Assembly (NCBI GenBank): GCA_937881735.1
Contig: CALGEH010000217.1
Location: 1 to 34,245 of the forward strand
Direction: 5' to 3'
Source of the DNA: an uncultured Shimia sp.
GTDB taxonomy: Bacteria > Pseudomonadota > Alphaproteobacteria > Rhodobacterales > Rhodobacteraceae
DNA length: 34,245 bases
This document shows positions 9,135 to 20,004 of this stretch, one piece after another. Made by a program: the position numbers and the translations under genes. The stretch's first letter is position 1. Each line of letters opens with the position of its first letter. A model generated the notes under the pieces. That model was not told where the DNA came from. It searched no databases and saw only the letters and a program-made list of their open reading frames with translations.

Positions 9135-11108
9135 TTAGCGCGGGACCTTCGCTGCCCAATCTCGCGCAAAGATAAGAGTGCCGTTCTCCCAAGCCTCAAG
9201 GGTCTGCGTGATCTCGAAATGATCGCGCAGCCCGCGCATCTGTGATGTTACGCGCGTCTCAATCTTCCAGTCACCACGCCCCAGCATCCTGTCCCATGTG
9301 ATATCCGCCACGGCGCTACTTGGATCATCCGGGTGGATGCTCCACAGCTCAGCCATCGCACTTCCGGTGATGAGGCCGGTTTCCACGTCCTCCTGTGCCC
9401 CGTGATCGCCGTGCACACGCAGGGTAATCTTGCCGTCCTCTGCCATAGTGCGTGTCTTATCTGCAGTTTTGTCGCGGATCTGTCGGTATTTCCGCTCCTC
9501 CATTGGCTTTGGCGCATCAAAATTGACCGCTGCCCCGGCGCAGGAGGTGAGAATGGGCAGCTCGAGCGCGCCCAAAGTTACCGTCAGTTGACCAAAGCCC
9601 GGCTCAGGCCAGCAATAGGGCCAATAGCTGCTAGACAGCGCGACCCTGAGCCGGTGCCCCTTGGGCAGGCGATAGGCGGCCTGATCCAAGGAGAGCGCAA
9701 TCTGATAATCCGTCCCCGGCTCCATAGGCTCGGCAGTCTCAAATCCCTCGCGGAAAGCGAGGTTTAGCAACCCTGTCGAGATGAGATGGCTGGTGCCGTC
9801 TGGCCTCAGGTCACAGAGCCGGGCGATCACCTGTCCTTTTGGCGTGTCTGAACGAAGCGTCAGTGATAGCTTTGGCGCGCCGATCACCTCAGTGTCCTCA
9901 ACCAGCGGCACTGTGTCGAAGCAAAGGCTCCGTGCGTCATCGGCAATCTGATCTTCCGGCATCTCAAACGGGCCAAGGCCAAAGGGAAAATACTCCCCAG
10001 CGCCCTCACCACATCTCAAATCAGGCTCTAATATGGCCGAGAACGGCTCTGCTTTGCCCATGGCCTTCTCGGAAAACCCAAGCACTTGCCGCTCGACTTC
10101 ACCCCCGCTCAGGCCGCGCCAAGCACCCGGCCGGAAAGTCAGGCCATTATTGGGAGGGATGCTGTCCATCACATAGGCGCGGTAATTGGCATCATACTCA
10201 ACGCCCGTTTCTGCGTCCTTCAACCATCTATCCCACCACCGGAGCGCCTCGCCCAGATAATCAATCGACGGGCCGATGGTGCTGATATTTGGATATTTGT
10301 GGCCCCAAGGACCAAGTATTGCCTTCACCTCACCATTGAGACCCTCGGCCATCGCCGCAGGTGCGTTGCGATAGCCATCGTGCTGACCACAGATCGCAAG
10401 CACCGGAGCTTTGATCGCGGCGTAATCCTCGCATATCGATCCGTGCTTCCAATAAGCGTCGCGCGTGGGATGCGCGACCCACCGTTCTGCCACGAATGGC
10501 GTGTGTTCGAGCCTCTTCAGCCACGTCTCGCGCCAAGTGTCCGGCCGTAGCGCCGGGTCGGGCGGGGTTGAGAGCCATGACGTGATCGTGGCGGCCCAGC
10601 CGATATTCTCGCTTAGCTGAATACCGCCCTTATAGTGAATATCATCATGGTATCTGTCCGCAGTGGTCCCGATGCTGATCACCGCGCGCAGCGGTTCTGG
10701 CGCGCGGGCGGCAATCTGCACACCGTTAAAGCCACCCCAGGAAATCCCCTGAATTCCGACACGTCCGTTGCACCATGGCTGCTCTGCGATCCAGTGTATC
10801 AAATCGACACCATCCGAAAGCTCACGTTCCGAATATTCATCGTCAAAGAGCCCCTCACTCTCCCCGCATCCGCGCCGGTCGATCCGCAGGCAGACATATC
10901 CATGCGCCGCAAAATGCGCGTGCATCCCGTGGTCGCGCGCGGCGGTCCCATCGGATTTGCGGTAGGGGAGATATTCGATAATAGCGGGAAGAGGCGTGTC
11001 CGACGCGCTTGCGGGCATCCAGACGCGGGCCGACAATTGTGTGCCATCCGGGAGCGGGATGAGCATATCAGGGATGATCTCAACAGCGATTTGGGCTTTG
11101 TCAGTCAC
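9135..11108 (-). CDS. CocE/NonD family hydrolase (X-Pro dipeptidyl-peptidase S15-like)
   Basis: MLIPLPDGTQLSARVWMP, YLPYRKSD, RIDRRGCGESEG, GISWGGFNGVQIAA nucleophile elbow. GTG start at 11108 overlaps the mutS stop. Confidence 0.9.
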   Translation of the reverse strand: MTDKAQIAVEIIPDMLIPLPDGTQLSARVWMPASASDTPLPAIIEYLPYRKSDGTAARDHGMHAHFAAHGYVCLRIDRRGCGESEGLFDDEYSERELSDGVDLIHWIAEQPWCNGRVGIQGISWGGFNGVQIAARAPEPLRAVISIGTTADRYHDDIHYKGGIQLSENIGWAATITSWLSTPPDPALRPDTWRETWLKRLEHTPFVAERWVAHPTRDAYWKHGSICEDYAAIKAPVLAICGQHDGYRNAPAAMAEGLNGEVKAILGPWGHKYPNISTIGPSIDYLGEALRWWDRWLKDAETGVEYDANYRAYVMDSIPPNNGLTFRPGAWRGLSGGEVERQVLGFSEKAMGKAEPFSAILEPDLRCGEGAGEYFPFGLGPFEMPEDQIADDARSLCFDTVPLVEDTEVIGAPKLSLTLRSDTPKGQVIARLCDLRPDGTSHLISTGLLNLAFREGFETAEPMEPGTDYQIALSLDQAAYRLPKGHRLRVALSSSYWPYCWPEPGFGQLTVTLGALELPILTSCAGAAVNFDAPKPMEERKYRQIRDKTADKTRTMAEDGKITLRVHGDHGAQEDVETGLITGSAMAELWSIHPDDPSSAVADITWDRMLGRGDWKIETRVTSQMRGLRDHFEITQTLEAWENGTLIFARDWAAKVPR

Positions 11109-13761
11109 TGTTTTTAGCCTCCACAAGGGCTTTGAGGTCATAGATCAGATTGAGCGCCTCGCGTGGGCTGAGTTGGTCGGGGAGAATATCCGACAGCTTT
11201 TCTTCGACAGCGGATGGGGCAATGTCCTGAAGCTGTGGGGCGGGTGCGGCGCGCGCCGAGAACAGCGGCAGATCATCGATCAATGTTTCGCGGGCAGAGC
11301 CACCCTCCCGCTCCCCGCGCTCCAACGCATCCAGCACGACGCGCGCCCGCTCGATCACCGAAAGGGGCAACCCCGCCAGTTTCGCCACCTGCACTCCGTA
11401 GGACCGGTCCGCCGCGCCGCGCCGCACCTCGTGCAGGAAGATCACATCGCCCTCATGCTCTTTCACGGCCACGGTGGCGTTGTCGACGCGCTCCAGCTTG
11501 TCCGTCAGGTTGGTCAGCTCGTGGTAATGCGTGGCAAAAAGCGCGCGGCAGCCGTTGACCTCATGCAGGTGTTCCAGCGTGGCCCAAGCGATGGAGAGGC
11601 CGTCATAGGTGGCTGTTCCCCGTCCAATTTCGTCAAGGATAACAAGCGCATGATCGTCTGCCTGATTGAGGATTGCGGCGGTCTCGACCATCTCCACCAT
11701 GAAGGTGGAGCGCCCACGGGCCAGATCATCGGACGCGCCCACGCGGCTGAAAAGCTGGCTGACCACGCCGATATGGGCGGCTCGGGCGGGCACGTAGCTG
11801 CCCATTTGCGCCATTAATGCGATCAGAGCGTTTTGCCTCAGGAACGTCGATTTACCTGCCATGTTCGGCCCGGTCAGAAGCCAAACGTCATGGCCTGTGC
11901 CGAGCGTGCAATCATTGGCTATAAACGGCCCCGCGCCTTGGCTGCGCAACGCCGCCTCGACCACAGGATGCCGCCCGGCGGAGATATCGAGCGCACGGCT
12001 GTCGTCGACCTTGGGGCGGCACCAATCCTGATCGACAGCGAGGTCGGCCAGGGCAGCGGTCAGATCAAGCTCTGACAGGGTGCGAGCGGTCTGCGAAATC
12101 TCGGCAGAGCGCTCAAGAACAGCCTGCTTTAAGGTCTCATAGAGCCGCTTTTCAATCTCCAGTGCCCGCCCGCCTGCGTTGAGGATCTTGGTCTCCATCT
12201 CTGACAGTGGCACGGTGGTGAAGCGGAGTTGATTGGCGGTCGTCTGGCGATGTTTGAACGTCTCGTTCAGCGGCGCAGAGAGCATTTTTTCTGCATGGGT
12301 TGCGGTGACCTCGATGAAATATCCAAGGACGTTGTTGTGCTTGATCTTGAGGGAGGAGACGCCGGTCAGATCCGCATATTCGCTCTGCATTGCCGCGATG
12401 ACGCTGCGACCTTCGTCGCGCAGGGTGCGGGCTTCGTCCAGCTCGCCGTCATACTCCGGCGCTATAAAGCCCCCGTCTCGGACCAGGAGGGGAGGCTCTG
12501 CGACAAGCGCATCGTCCAGAAGGGTCAAAAGGGTATCTTGGCCAAGAAGCGCCTCAGCGTCTGAAGCCAGCATTTCGGGGAGGCTCGATGTCTCCATAAG
12601 GCCCGCGATATGCTCGGCCCCGCTCAGCCCGTTGCGGATTGCAGCCAGGTCCCGAGGGCCGCCGCGATCCAAGCCCAGACGCGAGAGCGCCCGATCCAGA
12701 TCGGGCACCTGGCGCAGGGCCTCGCGCAAATCTGTGCAGAGGCCCCGTTTCTCGACCGCGAAGGCGACATTGGCCTGCCGCGCGAGAATTGTGCCGAGGT
12801 CCCGTGAGGGGCTGGAGAGGCGCCGCTCCAACAAGCGCCCGCCACCTGCTGTCACCGTGCGATCCATCGCGGCAAGTAGGGAGCCTGCCCGCCCGCCGCC
12901 AAGGGCATGGGTCAACTCCAGATTGCGGCGGGTCGCGGCGTCGATCTGCATGGCGCTGGCCAGAGCCTCGCGCTGGGGTGGGCGCAGGAGGGGCAGTTTG
13001 CCCTTCTGCGTGATCTCCAGATATTCCACCACTGCGCCCAAGGCTGCAATCTCGGGGCGGGTGAAGTTGCCATAAGCCTCCAACGTGCCGACACCGAACA
13101 GGGTGCAGAGCCGTTTCTCGGACCCGGTGCTGTCAAAGGCCGCGCGCGCCAGTGGGGTCATGGCAGCACCCGATTCAGTCACTGTTTCCGCCCAATTTGG
13201 ATCACGCGTATCGGCGACCAGAACCTCGGAGGGGCGCAGGCGGGCCAGTTCAGGCCCGATACGGGCCGCGCCCAAGGGCATGACATGAAGCGCGCCGGTG
13301 GAAATATCGGTCCACGCCAGCGCATGCTCCCCGCGCACCTCGGCGATGGCGGCGAGGAAATTGTGCCGCCGGGCGTCTAGCAATGTCTCCTCGGTCAACG
13401 TGCCTGGGGTGACGAGGCGCACGACCTCGCGCCGCACCACCGATTTGGAGCCGCGCTTTTTGGCCTCTGTTGGGCTTTCCATCTGCTCGCAGACCGCCAC
13501 GCGAAACCCTTTGCGGATCAGCGTCAGAAGATACCCTTCGGCCGCATGAAATGGCACGCCGCACATCGCAATATCCTCGCCCAGATGCTTGCCGCGTTTT
13601 GTGAGTGCAATATCGAGCGCCTCTGCGGCGGCGACGGCATCGTCGAAGAAAAGCTCGTAGAAATCGCCCATGCGGTAGAACAGCAGCGCGCCGTCATACT
13701 GCGCCTTGATCTCCAGATATTGCGCCATCATCGGCGTTACGGCTGAATTGGCTGCTGTCAC
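11101..13761 (-). CDS. mutS: DNA mismatch repair protein MutS
   Basis: TPMMAQYLEIKAQYDGALLFYRMGDFYELFFDDA, LLTGPNMAGKSTFLRQNALIALMAQMGSYVPA, DEIGRGTATYDGLSIAWA, FATHYHEL. Confidence 0.98.
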   Translation of the reverse strand: MTAANSAVTPMMAQYLEIKAQYDGALLFYRMGDFYELFFDDAVAAAEALDIALTKRGKHLGEDIAMCGVPFHAAEGYLLTLIRKGFRVAVCEQMESPTEAKKRGSKSVVRREVVRLVTPGTLTEETLLDARRHNFLAAIAEVRGEHALAWTDISTGALHVMPLGAARIGPELARLRPSEVLVADTRDPNWAETVTESGAAMTPLARAAFDSTGSEKRLCTLFGVGTLEAYGNFTRPEIAALGAVVEYLEITQKGKLPLLRPPQREALASAMQIDAATRRNLELTHALGGGRAGSLLAAMDRTVTAGGGRLLERRLSSPSRDLGTILARQANVAFAVEKRGLCTDLREALRQVPDLDRALSRLGLDRGGPRDLAAIRNGLSGAEHIAGLMETSSLPEMLASDAEALLGQDTLLTLLDDALVAEPPLLVRDGGFIAPEYDGELDEARTLRDEGRSVIAAMQSEYADLTGVSSLKIKHNNVLGYFIEVTATHAEKMLSAPLNETFKHRQTTANQLRFTTVPLSEMETKILNAGGRALEIEKRLYETLKQAVLERSAEISQTARTLSELDLTAALADLAVDQDWCRPKVDDSRALDISAGRHPVVEAALRSQGAGPFIANDCTLGTGHDVWLLTGPNMAGKSTFLRQNALIALMAQMGSYVPARAAHIGVVSQLFSRVGASDDLARGRSTFMVEMVETAAILNQADDHALVILDEIGRGTATYDGLSIAWATLEHLHEVNGCRALFATHYHELTNLTDKLERVDNATVAVKEHEGDVIFLHEVRRGAADRSYGVQVAKLAGLPLSVIERARVVLDALERGEREGGSARETLIDDLPLFSARAAPAPQLQDIAPSAVEEKLSDILPDQLSPREALNLIYDLKALVEAKNSD

Positions 13762-13887
13762 GTGCTGTCCCCCATGCTGCTGGAGCCTACAAACCAACGC
13801 TGGAAGGCGAAAGGGCAAAGAGCATACCGTTGAGCCGCGCCGCGTGTGCGGCTATGGATGGTGAGCCCAAATGCAAGGAACGCCCCT

Positions 13888-16143
13888 ATGTCCAACCAGA
13901 AAATCACCGCTGAAGAGGCGCTCGCCTTTCATCTGGAGCCAACACCCGGCAAGTTTGAGATCACCGCAACGGTCCCAATGACCACGCAACGCGATCTGAG
14001 CCTCGCCTATTCGCCCGGTGTCGCGGAGCCCTGTCTGGCCATCGCGGAGAACCCGGAGACGGCTTACGATTACACCAACAAGGGTAACCTGGTTGCTGTG
14101 ATTTCCAACGGGACGGCGGTGCTGGGGCTTGGGAACCTTGGCGCGCTGGGCTCCAAGCCCGTGATGGAGGGCAAGGCGGTGCTCTTCAAACGGTTTGCGG
14201 ATGTGAATTCCATAGATATTGAGCTCGATACCGAGGACCCTGACGCGTTTTGCAACGCGGTGCGGCTGATGGGGCCGACCTTTGGCGGAATCAACCTCGA
14301 AGATATCAAGGCGCCGGAATGTTTCATCATCGAGCAGCGCTTGAAGGAGGAGATGGATATCCCCGTCTTCCATGACGATCAGCACGGTACGGCGGTGATC
14401 TGTGCCGCGGGGCTGATCAATGCGCTGCATATCTCGGGCAAGAAGATCGAGGATGTGAAGATTGTTCTCAACGGGGCTGGGGCCGCCGGGATCGCGTGTA
14501 TTGAGCTTTTGAAACGCATGGGCGCGCGCCATGAAAATTGCATCACTTGCGACACGAAAGGCGTGATCTATCAGGGCCGTACCGAGGGGATGAACCAGTG
14601 GAAATCGGCCCATGCGGTGAACACCAAGCTGCGCAGTCTTGAGGAGGCGATGGAGGGCGCGGATGTGTTTCTCGGCGTCAGCGCCAAGGGCGCTGTGACG
14701 CCTGAAATGGTTTTGAGCATGGCGCCAAACCCGGTGATTTTCGCCATGGCGAACCCGGATCCAGAGATCACACCGGAGGAGGCCCATGCGGTGCGCGAGG
14801 ATGCAATCGTGGCGACAGGGCGCAGCGATTACCCCAATCAGGTGAATAATGTGCTCGGCTTTCCCTATCTTTTCCGTGGTGCGCTGGATGTTCATGCGCG
14901 CGCGATCAACGATGAGATGAAGATCGCCTGCGCCGAGGCTTTGGCCGCCCTTGCGCGCGAGGACGTGCCGGATGAGGTCGATATGGCTTATGGGCGCAAG
15001 CTGACCTTTGGGCGCGATTACATCATCCCCACGCCTTTTGATCCGCGCCTGATCTATACTATTCCCCCCGCCGTGGCGCGGGCGTGTATGGAGACGGGGG
15101 CGGCCCGGCGGCCCATCGTGGATATGGAGGCCTATGAGGTCTCGCTGAAATCGCGGATGGACCCGACGGCGAGCGTTATGCGCTCGATCAATGCGCGGGC
15201 ACGTAATGCACAGGCGCGGATGATATTTGCCGAAGGGGACGATCCGCGCGTGCTGCGCGCCGCCGTGCAATATCAGCGTGCAGGCATGGGTGAGGCCATT
15301 GTCGTGGGGCGTGAGGCGGACGTAAAGGCCAAGCTGGAGGCCGCTGGAATGGCTGATGCGGTGGCCGAGCTCAACGTGGTAAACGCCGCCAATTCCAGCG
15401 ATCTGGAGGCCTATCGCGCCTTTCTTTATGACAGACTTCAGCGCAAAGGCTTTGACCGGCAGGACGCTTATCGCCTTGCTGCGCGGGACCGGCACGTCTT
15501 CGCATCCTTGCTTCTGGCGCATGGGGTGGGAGACGGGCTCGTCACCGGGGCCACGCGCAAATCGGCGCATGTTTTGGAATTGATCAACCACGTGTTCGAC
15601 GCAGACGCGGCTCATGGTGCCGTGGGTGTTACGGTGATGATGCATAAAGGCCGGATTGTTCTGGTGGCCGATACGTTGGTCCATGAATGGCCCGATCAGG
15701 AAGATCTGGCCACAATTGCCAAGCGTTCCGCCGGGGTCGCGCGGCATTTGGGGTTGGAGCCTCGTGTGGCTTTCGTCAGCTTCTCGACCTTTGGCTATCC
15801 AAAATCCGAGCGCGCCGAGAAAATGCACCTTGCACCCAGCGTGCTTGAGGCGCGCGGAGTGGATTTCGAGTTCGAGGGCGAGATGACCGTCGACGTGGCT
15901 TTGAACGTCGCCGCGCAACAGGCCTATCCGTTTCAGCGGCTGACCGGCCCGGCCAATATCCTCGTGGTGCCCGCACGCCATTCCGCGTCGATCTCGGTCA
16001 AGCTGATGCAGGAGATGGCGGGGGCTACGGTGATCGGACCCATTTTGGCGGGTGTGGATCAGTCGATCCAGATTTGCTCCACCACCGCAACAGCCAATGA
16101 TATCCTGAACATGGCGGTCCTTGCGGCGTGCAAAGTGGGCTGA
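13888..16143 (+). CDS. maeB: NADP-dependent malic enzyme with C-terminal phosphotransacetylase-like domain (MaeB type)
   Basis: LSLAYSPGVAEPCLAI, IPVFHDDQHGTAVICAAGLINAL, VLNGAGAAGIACIEL, then a PTA-like half (RMIFAEGDDPRVLRAAVQ, DGLVTGATRKSAHVLE). Confidence 0.96.
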   Translation: MSNQKITAEEALAFHLEPTPGKFEITATVPMTTQRDLSLAYSPGVAEPCLAIAENPETAYDYTNKGNLVAVISNGTAVLGLGNLGALGSKPVMEGKAVLFKRFADVNSIDIELDTEDPDAFCNAVRLMGPTFGGINLEDIKAPECFIIEQRLKEEMDIPVFHDDQHGTAVICAAGLINALHISGKKIEDVKIVLNGAGAAGIACIELLKRMGARHENCITCDTKGVIYQGRTEGMNQWKSAHAVNTKLRSLEEAMEGADVFLGVSAKGAVTPEMVLSMAPNPVIFAMANPDPEITPEEAHAVREDAIVATGRSDYPNQVNNVLGFPYLFRGALDVHARAINDEMKIACAEALAALAREDVPDEVDMAYGRKLTFGRDYIIPTPFDPRLIYTIPPAVARACMETGAARRPIVDMEAYEVSLKSRMDPTASVMRSINARARNAQARMIFAEGDDPRVLRAAVQYQRAGMGEAIVVGREADVKAKLEAAGMADAVAELNVVNAANSSDLEAYRAFLYDRLQRKGFDRQDAYRLAARDRHVFASLLLAHGVGDGLVTGATRKSAHVLELINHVFDADAAHGAVGVTVMMHKGRIVLVADTLVHEWPDQEDLATIAKRSAGVARHLGLEPRVAFVSFSTFGYPKSERAEKMHLAPSVLEARGVDFEFEGEMTVDVALNVAAQQAYPFQRLTGPANILVVPARHSASISVKLMQEMAGATVIGPILAGVDQSIQICSTTATANDILNMAVLAACKVG

Positions 16144-16147
16144 ACGC

Positions 16148-16816
16148 TCAGTATTTGGCGGCGAAGGGGGCCGACGCGCCCCACAGCGCTTTGACCCGTT
16201 TGTCGCGGCCACACGATATGCGGTAGCGCTTGTAGGCCTCGGACTGTCGTTTGGGGCCGAAGCGGGTGACGATCAGTTTGGTGCCTTTATAGTAATCCTG
16301 ATGGTAAGCCTCGGCCGGGTAGAAGGCTTGTGCTGTGAGGATGGGGGTCACGATGGTTTGTCCCAGCACCTGCTCGGCTTCGGCCTTTGCCTTGGTCGCG
16401 GCGTCTTTTTGCGCATCGCCATTGTAGAAGATCGCGGTGCGGTAGCTGTCACCCCGGTCGCAGAACTGCCCGCCCGCATCGGTGGGATCGACCGAGCGCA
16501 GGAACATCGACAGGATCTGATCACGGGTGACTTGCCTTGGGTCAAACTGGATCTGCACCGCTTCATAATGCCCTGAAGCGCCGCCCTTCACCTGCTTGTA
16601 GGTTGGGTTCGAGACCGTCCCGCCCGTATAACCGGATACGACCTCCTTCACGCCCTTCACGCCCTCAAAATCGGACTCGACGCACCAAAAACATCCTCCC
16701 GCTACGGTCAGCACCTCGGTGCTGGCGGCGTGGGCCTTGCCCGTCTGGGCAGCGAAGCCCACAACGATCAGCCCGGCGAGCAGAATAGATTTCACTTTGG
16801 TCATAGCAGTCAGCAT
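16148..16816 (-). CDS. msrA: Peptide-methionine (S)-S-oxide reductase MsrA, exported (signal peptide)
   Basis: VAGGCFWCVESDFEGVKGVKEVVSGYTGG, GHYEAVQIQFDP; N-terminal MLTAMTKVKSILLAGLIVVGFAAQTGKAHA. Confidence 0.95.
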   Translation of the reverse strand: MLTAMTKVKSILLAGLIVVGFAAQTGKAHAASTEVLTVAGGCFWCVESDFEGVKGVKEVVSGYTGGTVSNPTYKQVKGGASGHYEAVQIQFDPRQVTRDQILSMFLRSVDPTDAGGQFCDRGDSYRTAIFYNGDAQKDAATKAKAEAEQVLGQTIVTPILTAQAFYPAEAYHQDYYKGTKLIVTRFGPKRQSEAYKRYRISCGRDKRVKALWGASAPFAAKY

Positions 16817-16972
16817 TGTGCGCCCCTCCTTGGGATTGCGGCTACCATGACCCAAGACTGGTGCCGGGCCAATATGGCGAAACACATCCTCACGCGGAGG
16901 TGACGACGTTTTACCACTTGAGGCAGAGTTGCCGCGCGCCTAGCCTTCCTTTGTAACAATCGGGGGGCGGGC

Positions 16973-17908
16973 ATGGACCATCCATCAGGGCACCAGACGA
17001 CGCATCAGGCCGAGGAGGACGCCCGCAACGAGGCGATTGTGATCTGGCTCAACGGGCGGATCGTGCCCAAGGCCCAGGCTTTGGTCAGCGTCTATGACAG
17101 CGGATTCATGCTGGGCGATGGGGTTTGGGAAGGGCTGCGGCTTTATGATGGGCATTGGGCCTTCGCAGATGAGCATCTGGACCGGCTTTTTGAGGCGGCC
17201 AAGGCGATTGATCTGGATATCGGGATGGATTGGGGCGGCGTGATGCAGGCCCTGATCGATACGCAGGCCGCAAACGCGATGGTCACGGACGCCCATGCGC
17301 GGCTGATGGTGACGCGGGGGGTGAAAACGCGCCCCTTTCAGCATCCCTCGCTCAGCCGCCAAGGCCCCACGATGACAATCATCATGGAGCACTCCAAACC
17401 CTCAATCCCGCGCCCCATCCGCCTTGCCACGGTCCCACACCTGCGCGGCTTGCCGATGACCCAGGACCCCAAGCTCAATTCCCACTCAAAGCTCAATTGC
17501 ATCCTCGCCTGCATCGCGGCGGAGAAGGCGGGGGCCGATGAGGCCTTGATGCTGGACGTGCATGGGTTTGTGAACACGACCAACGCCTGCAACTTCTTCA
17601 TCGTGCGCAAGGGCGCGGTCTGGACCTCGACCGGGGACTATTGCATGAACGGGATCACGCGGCAGAAGGTGATTGATCTGTGCCGCGTGGGTGGCATCCC
17701 GGTCTATGAGCGGAACTTCAGCCTCGTGGATACTTACGGCGCCGATGAGGCGTTTCTGACGGGCACGTTCGGGGCGCAGACCCCTGTCGGTGCGATTGAC
17801 GGGCGGCAGATCGGTGATGGGCAGCTTGGACCGGTCACGACGCGGCTGCGCGCGCTTTATAAGGATCTGATCGTGCAGGAGCGTACCCTTCAGGAGCGCG
17901 GCGGATGA
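16973..17908 (+). CDS. Aminotransferase class IV (branched-chain/D-amino-acid aminotransferase-like)
   Basis: IVIWLNGRIVPKAQALVSVYDSGFMLGDGVWEGLRLYDG, SHSKLNCILACIAAEKAGADEALMLD, GITRQKVIDLC fold-type IV motifs. Confidence 0.92.
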   Translation: MDHPSGHQTTHQAEEDARNEAIVIWLNGRIVPKAQALVSVYDSGFMLGDGVWEGLRLYDGHWAFADEHLDRLFEAAKAIDLDIGMDWGGVMQALIDTQAANAMVTDAHARLMVTRGVKTRPFQHPSLSRQGPTMTIIMEHSKPSIPRPIRLATVPHLRGLPMTQDPKLNSHSKLNCILACIAAEKAGADEALMLDVHGFVNTTNACNFFIVRKGAVWTSTGDYCMNGITRQKVIDLCRVGGIPVYERNFSLVDTYGADEAFLTGTFGAQTPVGAIDGRQIGDGQLGPVTTRLRALYKDLIVQERTLQERGG

Positions 17909-18612
17909 GGATTGCCATGTGGTCTGGGCCGCGCAACCTGTCTACGGCGATGATGTATAGCTTTGCCGCGCGGGGCGACTGCGCCGTGGTGGATGAGCCT
18001 TTTTACGCCGCTTATCTGGAGCGCACGGGGATTGCGCACCCCATGCGGGAAGAGGTTCTGGCCACGCAAACGACGGATACAGATGCGGTGGTACGCAGCC
18101 TGCTTGGCCCCCATGAAGGCACACATTTCTATCAAAAGCACATGACGCAGCATATGGTGGACGGCATCCCGCGCGACTGGATGCGCGATGTTGCCCACGT
18201 GTTTTTGATCCGTCATCCGGCACGTGTCGTGGCCAGTTTTTCCGCCAAATATGATGCGACCACGCTGGAGGATATCGGGTTCATTCAGCAGGGCGCGCTC
18301 TATGCGGGGCTTCGCGACATTGGGCAGCGGCCCGTTGTGGTAGACGCATCGGATATTCGCGCCGATCCGGCGGCTGTCTTGCAGCGGCTCTGTGCCGCGA
18401 TCGGGATCGACTGGACCGAGCGGATGCTCCGCTGGCCCGCGGGTGGGCATGCGGCGGACGGTATCTGGGGCGCGCATTGGTATGGGGCGGTCCGACGCTC
18501 CACCGGGTTTGCGGCGGCGGAGGGCCCGCTGCCCGTCCTGAGCGGCGCGCAGGCAGAGCTGGCCGAGGCCGCTCTGCCCTCTTATCGCACCTTGGAAGCC
18601 GCCAAGATCTGA
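17905..18612 (+). CDS. Sulfotransferase-like P-loop protein
   Basis: MRIAMWSGPRNLSTAMMYSFAARGDCAVVDEPFY (PAPS 5'-phosphate-loop-like), HVFLIRHPARVVASF; 4-bp ATGA overlap with the aminotransferase. Confidence 0.75.
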   Translation: MRIAMWSGPRNLSTAMMYSFAARGDCAVVDEPFYAAYLERTGIAHPMREEVLATQTTDTDAVVRSLLGPHEGTHFYQKHMTQHMVDGIPRDWMRDVAHVFLIRHPARVVASFSAKYDATTLEDIGFIQQGALYAGLRDIGQRPVVVDASDIRADPAAVLQRLCAAIGIDWTERMLRWPAGGHAADGIWGAHWYGAVRRSTGFAAAEGPLPVLSGAQAELAEAALPSYRTLEAAKI

Positions 18613-18616
18613 GGCT

Positions 18617-19843
18617 TTAGCCCTTGAGCCGACGATCCCGCGCTGCCAGAAGTTTGAGGCGCAGCGCGTTCAGCTGAATGAAGCCCGCCGCGTCTTTCTG
18701 ATCATAGGCGCCCGCGTCATCCTCGAACGTCACATGCGCCTCGGAATAGAGCGAGTGATCCGACCAGCGGCCCACGCAGGTCGCCATGCCCTTGTAAAGC
18801 TTGAGCCGGACGGTGCCGGTCACGTGTTTCTGGCTGTGGTCGATGGCAGCTTGCAGCATCTCGCGCTCGGGCGAGAACCAGAAGCCGTTATAGATCAGCT
18901 CAGCGTAGCGGGGCATAAGGCTGTCCTTGAGGTGGCCCGCGCCACTGTCGAGCGTGATCTGTTCCATTCCGCGATGCGCCTCCAGAAGAACGGTGCCGCC
19001 GGGGGTCTCGTAAATCCCGCGTGATTTCATTCCGACAAAGCGGTTTTCGACGAAATCAAGCCGCCCGATCCCATGCTTGCCGCCCAACTCATTGAGCCGT
19101 GTGAGGATCGTCGCAGGGCTGAGCACCTCGCCATTGATCGACACGGCATCACCGCGCTCAAAGCCCACTTCGATGAATTCGGGCGTTTCGGGTGCATCTT
19201 CGGGCGCTACTGTGCGCTGATAGACATAATCTGGCGCCATTTCTGCTGGGTCTTCCAGCACTTTGCCCTCGGACGAGGTGTGCAGGAGGTTCGCATCGAC
19301 TGAAAACGGCGCTTCGCCGCGTTTGTCCGTGGCGATGGGGATCTGGTTTTTCTCAGCAAAATCAATCAACCGCGTGCGGCTGGTCAGGTCCCATTCCCGC
19401 CAAGGCGCGATCACCTTGATATCGGGGTTGAGCGCATAGGCCGCAAGCTCAAACCGCACCTGATCATTGCCCTTGCCGGTTGCGCCATGGGCCACGGCAT
19501 CGGCGCCGGTCTCGGCCGCAATCTCCACCAGACGTTTGGAAATCAGGGGCCGTGCGATGGACGTTCCCAAAAGGTAAAGCCCCTCGTAAAGCGCGTTGGC
19601 GCGGAACATCGGGAAGACGAAATCGCGCACGAACTCCTCGCGCACATCTTCTATATAGATGTTCTCTGGCTTTATCCCCAGCATCACGGCCTTCTTGCGC
19701 GCGGGCTCAAGCTCCTCGCCCTGACCGAGATCGGCGGTAAAGGTTACCACCTCGCAGCCATATTCGGTTTGCAGCCATTTCAGGATGATCGAGGTATCGA
19801 GGCCGCCGGAATAGGCCAGCACGACTTTTTTGGGCGCGGACAT
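18617..19843 (-). CDS. argG: Argininosuccinate synthase
   Basis: [73 protein letters not shown]. Confidence 0.98.
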   Translation of the reverse strand: MSAPKKVVLAYSGGLDTSIILKWLQTEYGCEVVTFTADLGQGEELEPARKKAVMLGIKPENIYIEDVREEFVRDFVFPMFRANALYEGLYLLGTSIARPLISKRLVEIAAETGADAVAHGATGKGNDQVRFELAAYALNPDIKVIAPWREWDLTSRTRLIDFAEKNQIPIATDKRGEAPFSVDANLLHTSSEGKVLEDPAEMAPDYVYQRTVAPEDAPETPEFIEVGFERGDAVSINGEVLSPATILTRLNELGGKHGIGRLDFVENRFVGMKSRGIYETPGGTVLLEAHRGMEQITLDSGAGHLKDSLMPRYAELIYNGFWFSPEREMLQAAIDHSQKHVTGTVRLKLYKGMATCVGRWSDHSLYSEAHVTFEDDAGAYDQKDAAGFIQLNALRLKLLAARDRRLKG

Positions 19844-20004
19844 AGTGATTTTCCTCTGTCTGGGTCGCGCCGGGGCTTAGCGGGTTTTGGGGTGCGGGGC
19901 AAGCGGAGCGGAGGCGTTATGCGCCGCTTTGGCCCCGGTATTCTTGGGTATGCGGAGGCTCGACGCCCTTGCGCGGGGCGGCCGCTTCGGGCAGGCAGGG
20001 CGTC

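Noticed and set aside
12233-13075. 280-aa plus-strand ORF opposite mutS
   Set aside because: Ser/Arg-rich shadow ORF; the mutS coding strand is clear.
13852-16212. 786-aa minus-strand ORF antisense to the entire malic enzyme gene
   Set aside because: Mirror frame of a GC-rich gene; His/Arg-rich composition with no recognizable domain, whereas the plus strand encodes a complete MaeB. Typical high-GC antisense artefact.
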